Positions 1-10,770 of a DNA stretch of 64,000 bases are shown here, piece after piece. The number at the start of each line of letters is the position of its first letter. Position 1 is the stretch's first letter. Made by a program: the position numbers and the translations under genes. The notes under the pieces are model-generated. The model saw nothing but the letters and a program-made list of their open reading frames with translations, made no database searches and had not been told where the DNA came from. Origin of the DNA: Blumeriella jaapii (lineage: Eukaryota; Ascomycota; Leotiomycetes; Helotiales; Drepanopezizaceae); assembly GCA_009599575.1 (NCBI GenBank), contig VWND01000089.1, positions 107,501-171,500 on the forward strand, read 5' to 3'.

Positions 1-1
1 A

Positions 2-574
2 CAAGGCAAGCCGGCCCTGCAGAATCTCATCCCGGTTGCGATCCCGGAGTCGCGGGAGCTGGTGGCGGCCCGGTCTGCGCTCAACAAGGTGACGCAGGAC
101 CGCCCCAACGTCCCGTCGTACACCCACCAGGCGAAGACCAAGATCTCGGTCTGGCCGGTCATCAAACGATACAAGCCCGGTTCTGACGTCGAGGACCAGG
201 AGCCCACCAAGCCTCTGAGGGAGAAAGACGGGTATCGCATCGTGCTGATTGCGAAGGGAGCTGTGGTAACTAAGTACGGGAAGCAGGGCGAGGAGCCGTT
301 GCACGTCTGGCTGGAGGACTGGGTTGAAGTGAAAAAGCATGAGGCAAGCCGCACGGAAGCGAGGAGGACAAGAGGAGCGAGGGCTGTGGGTGCGTTGAAG
401 CAGACGGCCAGGACTGCGGCGGTGTTGGGGGGGGCTTCACTGGCAGGTTTGACGACCGCGGCCTGGTACAATGCTGCGGCTGAGCCGTGGGTGATGAGAG
501 ACGACCTAATCACCTCTGTCTATCAGTTTGGCAAGGCCATGGTCGGGTACGTGACGGGGAAGATGGCCGTGTAG
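2..574 (+). CDS. C-terminal part of an unidentified protein with a C-terminal hydrophobic segment (5' truncated)
   Basis: The reading frame is open from the first bases of the window to a TAG at 572-574, so the start lies outside; about 190 residues are visible. The visible part is basic and ends in a segment rich in Ala, Gly and Thr (around AVLGGASLAGLTTAAWYNAA) that could be a weak membrane span or amphipathic helix, followed by a short tail ending VTGKMAV. I do not recognise a family. Codon use is GC-rich and coding-like, and no frame break is seen. Function unknown; a membrane or organelle location is only a guess from the hydrophobic stretch. Confidence 0.6.
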   Translation, partial: QGKPALQNLIPVAIPESRELVAARSALNKVTQDRPNVPSYTHQAKTKISVWPVIKRYKPGSDVEDQEPTKPLREKDGYRIVLIAKGAVVTKYGKQGEEPLHVWLEDWVEVKKHEASRTEARRTRGARAVGALKQTARTAAVLGGASLAGLTTAAWYNAAAEPWVMRDDLITSVYQFGKAMVGYVTGKMAV

Positions 575-910
575 GGATGTTGTGGCACCTAAGGGGTCTC
601 GCTTGTATGGTGCTCTTTCCGGAGTTGAGCTTAGGGTGTAATGATTTGAAGTGAAGTAAGGCTTGCTTGCTTGCGTGCTAGGGTCAATGTTCCAAGAGTT
701 TTCTAATTCAGTAATTCGTACCGAGCTTCAGACTGCGTCTTCATAAATAACAAGGCATCATGAGCAAAGATAAGCATGCCTCGTATGCCTCGTATGCCTC
801 GTGTCACTGCTCCTGTCTGCCATAACGCCAGAGCCGGTCCATGTCCTGGTATTGCCTGTAGTAAAAATCCAGCTCCATACGCCGTTGTCCCAATCTCAAA
901 TGCCACAAAA
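575..910. other. Convergent 3' gap between the partial gene and wc-2
   Basis: Holds the 3' untranslated ends of two convergent genes. The minus strand stays open through most of it, but only because the wc-2 frame reads on when its last intron is not removed. I see no separate gene. Confidence 0.5.
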
Positions 911-2631
911 CTAAATTTCAGGGCCCAGGGGGGTCGGCGTCGGGGTCGGCGTCCCCATGGGTTGAGGACCACCACCCCCGTTAGCATTACCGGTGCCGTT
1001 ACCGGTGCCGTTTCCGTTGCCATTGGGGGGACCCCTTTTCTTCTCTTTCTTGGCCCAGCGGAGCCCGCATGCGTTACAGAGGGTCTTGGGTCCCGTAGGC
1101 CCTTTCCGCCACTCGGGTGAATCGAGAGTCCCTGAACATAGTCAAAGGCTGTTGGTGGGCAACGATCCACGATACTGAACTCACCACAATCTGTACAAAC
1201 GTATTCGTCCGGTAGCTTGATCTTCTTCTTCTTGTCGGCCGCCCGTCCGTCCTTGTCTACGGGTATGGCGATGCCGGCATCGCCGCGGATCAAGGCTGAG
1301 CTTTGATGTCCAGTACTGATACCGTGACTTCGCTCGCCGTCTTGATAGCGCAAGCCTGTCAGCATTTCTATAGTTTCGAGATGAGTGGCGCCCTCGTATC
1401 GAGCCATCTTGTCGGTGATCGAGTCCGGCCTACTCCCCAGGTTGGCATTTTCAAGATTTTGATGTGTCAAGGCAGGGTTGATGGATGTAGGTTTGGCCGG
1501 CGGCGGCATCGCCAAAGCATCAGGGTTCCTCGCGTTGTTCATGGAAGTGCTGACAGAACCAGCAGTATCGGTATAGGTTTCCTCAGACGAATTGTCTCCT
1601 CGGTTTTCTTGTTTCTTCAGCCAGCCCGTCTGTGAATCGTCGGCTTCCTCCTGCTCTACTCGTTTGAGATCTTCAATCCGCTTCCTCAACCTCTCATTCT
1701 CAATCTTGTGCTCGAGAAACGAGTCTAGCAGAGCGGCGTTCTTGGTTGGGTACGGTCTTGCCATCATGAAGAACCCTCGACAGAAACCGGCCGAGTTGAC
1801 TGGGCCTGGATACGACACGGCCTCAGATGTCAAGTGCGGATGTCCGTGGGATTCGAAAATAGTGTAGGTGTCGTCCTTCTTTCGAAAACGGTAGAAGAAC
1901 CGGAGGGGATGCCCGCTTGCTATCGACTCGTTGAATTCCCGTACGAAAATCCCACTATCGTCCGGATGGATGAAGTCTACAATAAACTTGCCGACCAGTT
2001 CGTCGCGGAGGTAGCCGGTCAAGGCCTCTCCGCTAGGGGAGAGGTATAGGATTCGGCCGTCCGGTGTCAGGATATGCAGGAAGTCCTTCAGCTCCTCTAC
2101 CACCTTCTGTGACCAGTTCCTCCGCTTCGTGAATTCCGTGAGAGTGCTGCCCCCGGTCAGGGTAGACTGGGCTCCAAATCCGGTCGGTAAGGGTCCGGCG
2201 CCTGCGCCTGTCATAGGGTTGTCTGTAGGACTCTGTATGAGCGCGCCCGCATCATCCGTCTCGTGGTTGTTCTGCTCCAGTCCCGTAACGAGCGGCGCAA
2301 ATCCTTTCTGCCCCCCGCCCCCGAGGCCCAACACATCGAGGTCGTCAGGAATGTTCTCGTAGTCGTCCAGCATTCCCTCCTCCAGCATACCAGTCATCGA
2401 CGTGTCGTTTCCGTTCAGCGACCCCTAGCACCAGACCCCGTTAGCATGCTCCGGTCGATGAGAAGCGGCACAATGTACCTGCGAGGCTGACAGACCCCGA
2501 GAGAGGCTGTCCATCCCCCCCAGGTTGGTATAGAACATGAAGGGGTCCATGTTGATGTTGTTGTGGTTCATCGCGAGGCCTGGATACAGAGTCTCCAGCA
2601 GGGCCGCATTCGCCGATCGTAAAGGCCACAA
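911..2631 (-). CDS. wc-2: White Collar-2: PAS and GATA zinc-finger photoreceptor partner
   Basis: Exons (minus): 2631-2479, 2424-1185, 1131-911; 537 residues. The first intron has branch GCTAAC and ends TAG; the second (53 bp, GTGAGT...CAG) falls inside the zinc finger. The protein has the conserved block [12 protein letters not shown] at about 144-155, one PAS domain (about 160-290), a basic Glu/Arg-rich helix, and a GATA finger with C461-X2-C464-X18-C483-X2-C486 followed by [10 protein letters not shown]. In Neurospora WC-2 pairs with the blue-light receptor WC-1 to form the White Collar complex, which binds light-response elements and drives the frq clock gene; that role is known for the family and inferred here. 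It is divergent from rad50, with about 580 bp between. A single-exon reading would miss both the N-terminal 60 residues and the whole zinc finger. Confidence 0.93.
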
Positions 2632-3212
2632 TGCCCTGTGCGGATCTGTTATTCTCTGATCATAGCGAGCGAGTCGTGAAGCTGTGATGTGAGATACCGT
2701 CTAGCCCACTCGAACTGGCGATATTGGATGTTGGTGTGAGTCTAGCGAGGAACAAGCCTTTGCACTACTGGGGCCGGGGAGATCCTCGAGGAGGGGCAGA
2801 TAGAATGGAGAGAGTTGAGTATCGAAGGTCGACATTCGAAATGCAAATGCTTCGGTCTCGTCGATACACATTGGCGGTGAGTTACCTCATGTGCTTTGGG
2901 CCGTTGGAGGTCTTGCGAGGTCTTGTGAAGTCTTGGAGGAAATCGATGTGAGACGAGCTCGAGGCCAGAGGCGCTAGCAGGACCACGCTAGTGGAGCCAG
3001 AGTCACGTGACCGCGAGACAGACCGCGCTAGGCAGGTCATCGCGTCTCGTGCATGTTCTCAACTTGTCTTCCGCCCAAATATATTGATATTCTCTGACCA
3101 GCGGTGTCCATCACCAGCGTCACGAATGGGGTTACACAAGCATTTGGTGACAGTGTAGGAAGAAGAAGAAGAAGAAGAAGAATAAAAAGAAGAAGATACA
3201 GCAGCCGTCGAG
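2632..3212. promoter_or_regulatory. Shared divergent promoter region of wc-2 and rad50, with a GAA-rich run
   Basis: About 580 bp between the two start codons. Positions 3160-3197 are almost pure AAG/AGA repeats close to the rad50 start. No ORF here looks coding. No clear TATA box was seen. Confidence 0.45.
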
Positions 3213-6200
3213 ATGTAAGTATGAAATTGTCCCATGCACCAACGCGAATGTCAAGCTAACCTTCACAGGTGTGAGTCGATTGCCTCCACCAGGAACGATT
3301 ACCGCGCCCTTGGTATTGACTTTGGGAATAGCTTCAATCACAAACTTGAGTATCCGGGGGTACGATCCACGTCTTCCACGATTTCCTCAGTACGTAGCTG
3401 ACGGACGATTTTGGTAGAGTCCGCTCCTTTGACAACCAGGACAAGATGAGTCTCAGGTTTCAGACTCCCCTGACTCTGATCGTTGGTGTCAATGGATCCG
3501 GCAAGACGGTACGGGGTCCACATCTTCGACATGCAAGACTTCTACTGATTTGCGTGGACCATCATCGAGTGCCTGAAGTATGCCACCACGGGCGAAATGC
3601 CCCCGAACACCAAGAACGGCGCTTTCGTCCACGACCCCAAGGTACTACTGGTTTTGAGCTAGCTATGCTATGTACACGCCACTTACTGACCGTTTGCAGC
3701 TGATCGGAGAAAAGGAAGTCTTGGCCCAGGTCAAGCTGGGTTTCCTGAACGGCATCCAATCCGAGTATGTGGTCAGTCGAAGCATGTCTCTCACTGTCCA
3801 AAAGACAACGACAAAATTCAAGACCCTCGAGTCCAATCTTATGATGAAGTCTAAGAGAAGCGGCGAGCGCATCTCGATATCATCGACCGTCGCAGATTGC
3901 AACGCGATCGTTCCACAGCAACTTGGAGTCTCGTCCGCGATCCTCGAGAACGTTATCTTCTGTCATCAGGACGAGTCCCTCTGGCCCATGCTGGAGCCAT
4001 CAAAGCTGAAGTTGAAGTTTGACGAGATCTTCGAGGCCCAGAAGTACACCAAGGCTATCGAGAATATCATCAAAGTCAAGAAGGGCCATCAGGAGAATCT
4101 TGGGAAGCTGAAAATACACGAGTCAAATTTCAAGGAGCTCAAAGACATGTCGGTGAAAATTGAACACAAGATGAAAAGGCTTCAAGAGGAGATTGACGCC
4201 CTCACACAGAAGAGAAGTTCCCTGGACAATGATATTGCCGAAGCCGAGAGAGTGTCCCGGGAGAAGCGTGGGCTTCTAGAAACTGCACAGGGCATCAAAA
4301 ACAGTCTGGCTATGAAGCGATCACAGGCCGAAAGCTTCGAGTACGCCTTGGCAAACCTGTCAGAAAACTTGACGGAACTCCAGGAAACCGACGAGTGGCT
4401 TCAAACCACGCTCAATCAATACGAGCAACGGATGGGGGAATATCAAAAATCACAGCTCGAGTTCAAAGAGAGACACAATGGCCTGCGCAGAGATGCCGAG
4501 GAAAATGCAGAGCAAGTATCTGCGAAGAAAATCGAGCTAGGCCAGCGGCAGTCGCAGCAGGAAACCTATGAACGTCAGCTGATCCAACGAGTCAAGTATA
4601 TCCAAGAAGCTGCTGAGGAACATGCGCTACGTGGATATGATGGCGATCTTGAAGAAGACGACATCCGTCAATTCGTAACCAAGCTCAACAAGCTCTCGAA
4701 AGACAAGGACCGCGAGCTAGCCAGTACTCGGAAGGCAACAACCGAAGAGCTCAAGCAGACCCAGGGGGCTTTGTCAAAGCTTGAAAATCGCCAGGCCACT
4801 TTGAAGCAGGAGAAGGTCCATGCCGGGCAAGCCATCACTGACAACGAGAGGAAGATTCGCTACAAGCAATCAGAGGTGAACGCTATCAGCATAGACGAAG
4901 GCGCTAAAGCTGGATTGGAGATAAAGATCAACGAACTGCAAGACATGCTTGACAAAGCCATGGCCAAGAGCGAGTCTACTGGGTGGGATCGAAAGTTGAA
5001 GGCCGAGAAGGGTCAACTGCAAGAGTTGGAGCAGGAGCTTGAGAAGCTCAATGATGAGCTACTTCGAAGTAACAAACTTGCCAAGGACCGAGCTGCACTG
5101 GATTACGCAAAACAACAGGCCAAAGAGTCCCGATCGTCCCTTGACACGATGGTTTCCACCTACGAGGACCAGCTTACTACAGCTCTTGGACCTTGGACTC
5201 CGCAGAACCTTGCAAACGAATTTGAGTCCGTTCTGGAGCAACACAAAAGCGCGGTGGAAGATGCCAAGGCTCAGCAGCACACAGCTGAACAGCGCTTGAA
5301 GGAGATTGAATTTGAACTCAAAACAGCTCGATCTTCGCTCGCTAAAAAGACTAGTGAGTTGCAGAAGGGCCAAGGCAAGCTGTTCACCTCTATTCTTGAC
5401 GACGAAGGGGAACGCCCGATGAACATCACGACCCTTGACCAGTACATCGAAGAGTATCGGGAGTTGGAAGAGGCGTTGGCCGATTCCAGGAGTAAGAGCA
5501 CTGGCGCAGGATCCCTTCGCGATATGTACAATAAATTCACGGCGTCCATCAGGGAAAAGGATCAATGCCAACTTTGCACGAGACCGTTCACGGATGCAAA
5601 GGATCGAAAAATTGCTTCTGCTAAACTTGAACACTTGATCAAGAACTTGGATGAGGCAGTGCTTAGATCAGAGCTGGAGACAAATGAAAAGGCTTTCAAA
5701 ATTGCTGAGCCGGTTCGCCCCTTGTACGACGTCTGCAAGAAGTTGCAAGACATTGAGATCCCAGCTCTGAACACGGAAATCAAGAGACTCGAAGGCGAGA
5801 AGACCAGCCGAGTGACAAATTGCGAGCGCCATGATAGACTTGTTCGGGACGAGGAGTCTGCCAAGAGAGACGTGGAAGGGTTTGCAAAGGCCGTTTCGGA
5901 CATCACAAAGTACAGCGGCGAGATCTCGAAGCATGAGAATGAGATCGCGAAACTATCGTCCCAAGACTTGCTGTCGGGTAGTTCCATGACCGTCGACGAG
6001 CTTGGAGAGCAGATTGCAGCGTGCAATGAAAAGACCAGAGCTCTCAAGCCGAAGATCGAGAAGCTGAGCAATGACAAGGAGAACTCGAGGAACGAGATTG
6101 TTGATCTTGAGAAGCGATTAAGCGCCACAACTACCGAGCTTGATAGAGCACAGAATGCGTTGGAGAAAAAGCAAGCCATCGTATCCGCGATCGAAGAGCT

Positions 6201-7503
6201 GAGAGCCTATATCAATCAGCAAAAGCAAGTAGTCAGCAAGGCCGACGCGGAGCTCGAGTCCTTAGAGCCTGAGTTTGCGAAAGCCAACCGGCAACATGAG
6301 GATGTTAAGCAGCGTGGAGACGACAAAGCCAACCAAATCCAGGCTGCGAAAGATAAGCTTGCCTCAACTGTCAACAGGTTCAAGATTGTCGAAGACGAGA
6401 TCAACGGGTACATTGAGGCTCGAGGACCGGAAAAGCTTAGAGCTTGTACGAGCGATATCAAGCGCTTGAATAGTGAGCAGGAATCTATCAGGAAGGAACT
6501 TACCACTGTCGGCGATGAGATCGACAAGCTGAGCGGCCTCATTGCCGATAGCGGCAAAACCAAGAAGGACATCCAAGACAACATCCGCTACCGAAGGTCG
6601 CGCCGAGATCTCGACGCGGTTCGGAGAGAAATCGCCGAACTCGAGACTCACAATGCAGATGAGGAATACAATCATTATCTCCGTCAGTACAACAGATCAG
6701 AGACACACCGTGAGAAGTTGACCGCGGAAAGAGGTCCGATCTGGGGAACCATCACAGCCAAAGACGAAGATCTCGGCAAGACCATGGAGGACTACGAGAC
6801 CGATTACAAAAATGCAGCAGAAGACTACCGCAAGGCCCATATCGAGGTCGAGACCACCAAGGCCGCCATCGAGGACATGGTGAAGTGTACCAAGGCTTTG
6901 GACAACGCCATCATGCAGTTCCACAGCGTCAAAATGGAGGAGATCAACACCATCGCAGGCGAGTTATGGCGCGCCACGTACCAGGGCACCGATGTCGATA
7001 CCATCATGGTCCGGTCGGACAACGACAATGCTTCGACGACCTCCACCCGAAGAAGCTTCAATTACCGTGTCGTCATGGTCAAGCAAGAAGCCGAGATGGA
7101 CATGCGCGGTCGTTGCAGTGCCGGTCAGAAAGTGCTGGCGTGCATCATCATCCGCCTCGCACTCGCGGAATGCTTTGGCGTCAACTGCGGCGTAAGTGTC
7201 CTCCCGTCCTACCCCATCTCTGCATCAAAAGTCTGCTAACCGCCTGTGCAGGTCATTGCCCTCGACGAGCCGACGACGAACCTCGACGAGGACAACATCC
7301 GCGCACTGGCCGGCTCGCTGCACAAGATCATCGAGCAGCGGCGGCACCAGCCCAACTTCCAGCTCATCATCATCACGCACGACGAGGAGTTCCTGAAGGA
7401 GATGAAGTGCAACGACTTCACCGACAGCTACTACCGCGTGTCCCGCAACGCGGCGCAGAAGAGCGTCATTGAGGTGCAGAGTCTGGCCGACATGATGGAA
7501 TAG
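3213..7503 (+). CDS. rad50: RAD50: ATPase of the MRN/MRX double-strand-break repair complex
   Basis: Proposed exons: 3213-3214, 3269-3270, 3332-3359, 3418-3508, 3558-3641, 3700-7191, 7252-7503; 1316 residues, usual for the family. The N-terminus reads [17 protein letters not shown], then Walker [10 protein letters not shown] (35-42), long coiled coils, the zinc hook C692-Q-L-C695, the ABC signature SAGQKVLA near 1209, and Walker [15 protein letters not shown] from about 1235. Rad50 with Mre11 and Nbs1/Xrs2 tethers and processes DNA ends in the nucleus. Two oddities: the start codon is split by introns either side of a 2-nt exon, and intron 3509-3557 ends in GG instead of AG. The only nearby in-frame AG acceptor (3569) would delete T-I-I-E just after Walker A. 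From 3558 onward the gene is clean and intact. Family identity is certain; the first exons are my reconstruction. Confidence 0.93.
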
Positions 7504-7918
7504 GCAGGCGGGCGGGCGGCCAGGCAGGCAGGCAGTTCTCTTGCTTACTAGGCGTTTGGAGGAGGCGAGAGAGAGGCGTGGATGGGTGTCGTGTGAGCGA
7601 TAGGTAGGTACAGTAGGTACCTCATGTAATACGCGTTGCGATTCGTGTTTTGCGGAGCACCATACCGTACCTACCATCTGATACGGTATCAGAACATGTG
7701 GCTTCTTAGCTTAGGTGGGCAGCATAGCTATGGCGTTTTGGTCCAGTCGATCGATGGCATTTATTCAAGCATCTCAATGACACTTGCCTCCTCCTCCTGC
7801 TGTAGTATGGAGTTGCTTTCTGTGTGTGCGTCGCACTGCACGGTATCCGATCCATTGACCGTTCTGGTCTAGAGTGTCGGCCGCTTGTAAGTGTGCAGAT
7901 GGATTTCCTAGCCCTTCA

Positions 7919-8110
7919 GGAAAAAGAAAGGAAGAGACGAGAGGAGGAGAGGAGAGGAGAGGAGAGAAGAGAAGATCAGAAGAGACGAGAGGAGAAGGAG
8001 GAGAGACGAGACGAGACGAAACGAGCCGAAAAGAGACGAAAAGAGACGCAACGAGACGAAAAGAGACGAAAAGTGAAGAGAAGAGCAGAAGAGAGAAGAG
8101 AAGAGACGAG
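7919..8110 (+). repeat. Purine-rich low-complexity tract (GA/GACGA units)
   Basis: Almost all A and G on the plus strand with occasional C in GACGA units. It gives spurious Arg/Glu-rich ORFs in more than one frame. Lies 3' of rad50. Confidence 0.75.
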
Positions 8111-8334
8111 AATCAACAGCCTGCTACGTTAAGGTTGAGGACATAGTCTTGGGTTCATGATGAGCCGTTAACTACTACCTAGGTAGGTACAGAAGGTATC
8201 GTCACTTCACCTATTCCATCGATGAAGAAGGGCGGGAAGCCGTGGGGGGGGGGGGATTGAGGCAGGATGATATCTGTTCAGCAAGCAAATAGAAAGGATA
8301 CAAAGCCTCAGATGCTACCAGTGTCAGTGCCAGT

Positions 8335-8427
8335 GCCAGTGCCAATATCAATAACAATATCAATTTCAATATCAATGTCAATGTCAAAATCAATATCAAT
8401 ATCAATATCAATATCAATATCAATATC
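8335..8427 (+). repeat. CAATAT-type hexanucleotide array
   Basis: Tandem CAATAT units with variants (CAATGT, CAATTT, CAAAAT), ending in a stretch of perfect copies. It reads as alternating Ile/Ser on one strand and Leu/Ile on the other; not coding. Confidence 0.8.
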
Positions 8428-8683
8428 AAGACGAAAGCCATGCTATGTCATGCTATGTCATGCCGTGCCATGCTGTGCCATGCTAAATGCAGATCCATAC
8501 CCGTGCCGGTATCCCATAACCCATAACCCGTATTCTGTATCCAAGCCATTCCGCCCAGGACAGCAGACAGAAAGCAAACCATACAAACGCCACGCTCGCT
8601 AACGCCATGCGTCATGCATCAGTACCAGGTGAACAACATCAACGCGCTTCTCCTCCTCTGACGTGCAGGTGAAAAAAAAAAAT

Positions 8684-10033
8684 CTACAGAATCACGCGTT
8701 TCGCCTCGCGCATCAGGCTCTCGTTCGGACAGTACGGGCATTTGAAGCGGCTCCCCTTGCTCAGCCGCTGCAGGCTTTCCTTGGCGACGACGTGCCCGCA
8801 CGGCATCATCATGGGCGGGTTGGCCTCCGTCGTCTGCTCCTTGCTGACGGGGCACACGAAGATGGCGTGGAAGATCATGCTCTTGGGCAGCGCGATCTCG
8901 ACGGGGAGCTCGTCCTGCGTCGTCCACTCGGTGCGCTTCTCCTTCACGATGTTGGCGAGCTTCAGGAGCGTGGGCAGGGCCACGGCGCCGGCGGTGCAGG
9001 CGATGTAGAGCGGGGAGATGGGCGAGAGGCCGAGCAGGGAGCAGAATTCGCGCGTGAAGGACTGCGCGACGTCGGACCAGGCTGAGGAGGTGTTGAAGAG
9101 GTGCACGTAGGGCGAGGCTTTGAGGTTGCTCTTGAAGACCATGGCGGCGATCAGCTGCTGGCAGTCTTTCGTGAAGCGGAGCTGGTGTCGGCTAAAGGTT
9201 TGCTTGGCGTAGCTGAACGCCGCATACGGCCCGTTGTTCAAGTCATCTGGGAGGTTGTTCACCCCTGGACCTAGGAACAACCAGACGTACTGCAGTTTGC
9301 AGAGCTCGAACTCGAGGTTGCTGCCTCGGTTCTCGAGGTCCTGGCTGTTCTGCTCCGCCCACTGGATGGCGGGCCGGAGGTTGCAGTTCTTGAGCTCGTG
9401 CAGGATTTGGTACATGTTGGAGAACTTCTCCTGCAGTTCCTGAGATCGGAGGGATGAGAGGTCCGAGGAGTCGGTGCCAGCTGGATTCGGGGTTCCGGCC
9501 ATGGCGTGAGTTTGGGGCGAGTGGTCGAGCGCTCCGCGAGGAAGATGGATGCGACGTCGAACTGCCCTTCGCGCAGCAGATGCATGGCAATCGCTCGGTT
9601 GATCAAGGAGGGATGTGAGGCCAGCGCATCGTATTCCGTGGGAAGGGCCTTGACTGGGAAATACTGCTTCTGATCAGCAGCGTCCAGCTTGACGTGACTC
9701 CACCCATCCGCACTTTGTCTAGAGCTTTGCCAAAGCTGTTCTGGCCCTTGTTGAGCTTCTTGAGATCCTCGTTGACCCTCGCGAAGCCTTGCTGGACGGG
9801 ATTTTGCAGTTTCGCCAGTGTTATGGCGGCCGCGTCGGGCTCTAGGAGGCTGTTAGTCGCGCGTCGGTGGAGAATGAATGCATTTGCTCGCCCGGCCCCC
9901 GGGACTGCTCACCGGCCACGATGGTTTCCCGCGCCTCCTCCAGCTGCTCGATGATCTTGTCGACATCATCCATGCTCTGCCGGAGGTTGGCATCGCGGCG
10001 CAGCTTCGCCAGCTCGATCTGAAGCTGTTCCAT
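8684..10033 (-). CDS. rmd5: Rmd5/Gid2-like RING subunit of the GID (CTLH) E3 ubiquitin ligase, frameshifted
   Basis: Exons (minus): 10033-9913, 9841-9714, 9669-8684. The start MEQLQIELAKLRR leads to a LisH region (HLLREGQFDVASIFLAE), CTLH/CRA helices (KFSNMYQILHELK, RGSNLEFELCKLQ) and the variant C-terminal RING, with CPVS, CGH and CPYC, ending AKRVIL. In yeast Gid2/Rmd5 with Gid9 forms the catalytic RING pair that degrades gluconeogenic enzymes; this is family knowledge. The frame changes between LAE (about 9532) and the next block LDHSPQTHAMAGT: one extra base near 9530-9534 would join them as LAE-A-LDHS. No GT donor lies close enough for a normal intron; a GTCGCA donor at VAS joined to the AG before ELQEKF would be in frame but would cut conserved LisH residues. 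So it is either a real 1-nt deletion or an assembly error. The frameshift lies in a variable linker. Confidence 0.85.
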
Positions 10034-10770
10034 GGTTGTTCGTGTGCTGCCGACCCCGCGGCGTGGGATGGGTGTCGAGCTCACGGGCCGTTGTGCTGCT
10101 CGGCAGGCTATGGGGAGCTTCCAGTCTTGCGAGGCATTGGAAGGGGGGGGTTTCGCGGTGTCTGGCGGGTGTCTGGCGGGTCTCAGGCGGGTCTCTGGCT
10201 CGGGATAGTGGTGGTGCAGTTGATGGAGGTGTTGGTGAAGGTGAAGGTGTTGGTGAAGGTGTTCGTGGTGGTGTTGGTGATGGTGTTGTGGAGGAGCAAA
10301 GGTCGAAGAAATAGATCTTCTGCTCTGCGGGCCGTCCGTGGACCGAACGGGCGCCTGTGACCCGCTGCAGGAGCGACCTGCCGTCACGTGCGGCACGGCC
10401 GACGCAGCGAGTGTACAGTCAGCAGCGTAGTGTCGTGTAGTGAGTGTCGTGTAGTGAGTGTCGTGTAGTGAGTGAGTGTACACTCAGTCCAACCTAACTC
10501 TCTGACCGCAACTTCATTCTTCTCGGCCACTTCTACTCAACATCGCTTCTCTTCACGCCGCACACTCCAGATCCACTCGTCTGGATGTTGGCTCCATCAT
10601 GAATTGTCGAACTCCGCTCTCCTCTCCCTCCTCCTCCCCCTCCTCCTCCTCCCCCCCCTCCTCGCCCTCCTCGCCCTCCTCTCACGGTCGTCCCGCCGCG
10701 TCGTCGCCCCTCCACGGCTTTCCCACCTCCCCCTTTCGACTCCCGCCCACACGAGACCAATCCCCCGGCG
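10034..10770. other. Divergent promoter region of rmd5 and the stb6-like gene with short repeats
   Basis: Contains GTTGGTG-type repeats at about 10208-10290, a CACGTG at 10385, a tandem TGTCGTGTAGTGAG-like repeat at about 10430-10478, and a CT-rich stretch at 10617-10680 just upstream of the stb6-like start. CT-rich promoters are common in filamentous fungi. No gene seen. Confidence 0.5.

Larger units (their letters stand above)
7504..8683. other. Convergent gap with purine-rich and CAATAT low-complexity tracts
   Basis: No gene seen. Holds a 3' tail with TAGGTACC-like motifs (7600-7690, 8175-8200), a purine-rich run of GAGA/GACGA units at about 7919-8110, a G run near 8245, a degenerate CAATAT/CAATGT hexamer array at about 8335-8427, and ATGCTATGTC/ATGCCGTGCC repeats at about 8438-8484. 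ORFs over these tracts are compositionally biased and not credible. Confidence 0.6.

Noticed and set aside
703..2397. 564-residue single ORF as the whole wc-2 protein
   Set aside because: It reads through an intron and loses the GATA finger; splicing 1132-1184 restores a perfect finger, and an upstream exon adds the N-terminus.
5059..6675. Long minus-strand ORFs inside rad50
   Set aside because: Shadows of the coding strand, with biased Ser/Leu/Phe composition and no family features.
3670..7239. 1189-residue ORF as full RAD50
   Set aside because: Lacks Walker A and Walker B, which lie in flanking exons; its first codons are intron sequence and its last ones read into the final intron.
8684..9502. 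Separate RING protein beginning at the ATG at 9502
   Set aside because: The upstream exons hold the LisH part of the same family, so this is one frameshifted gene.
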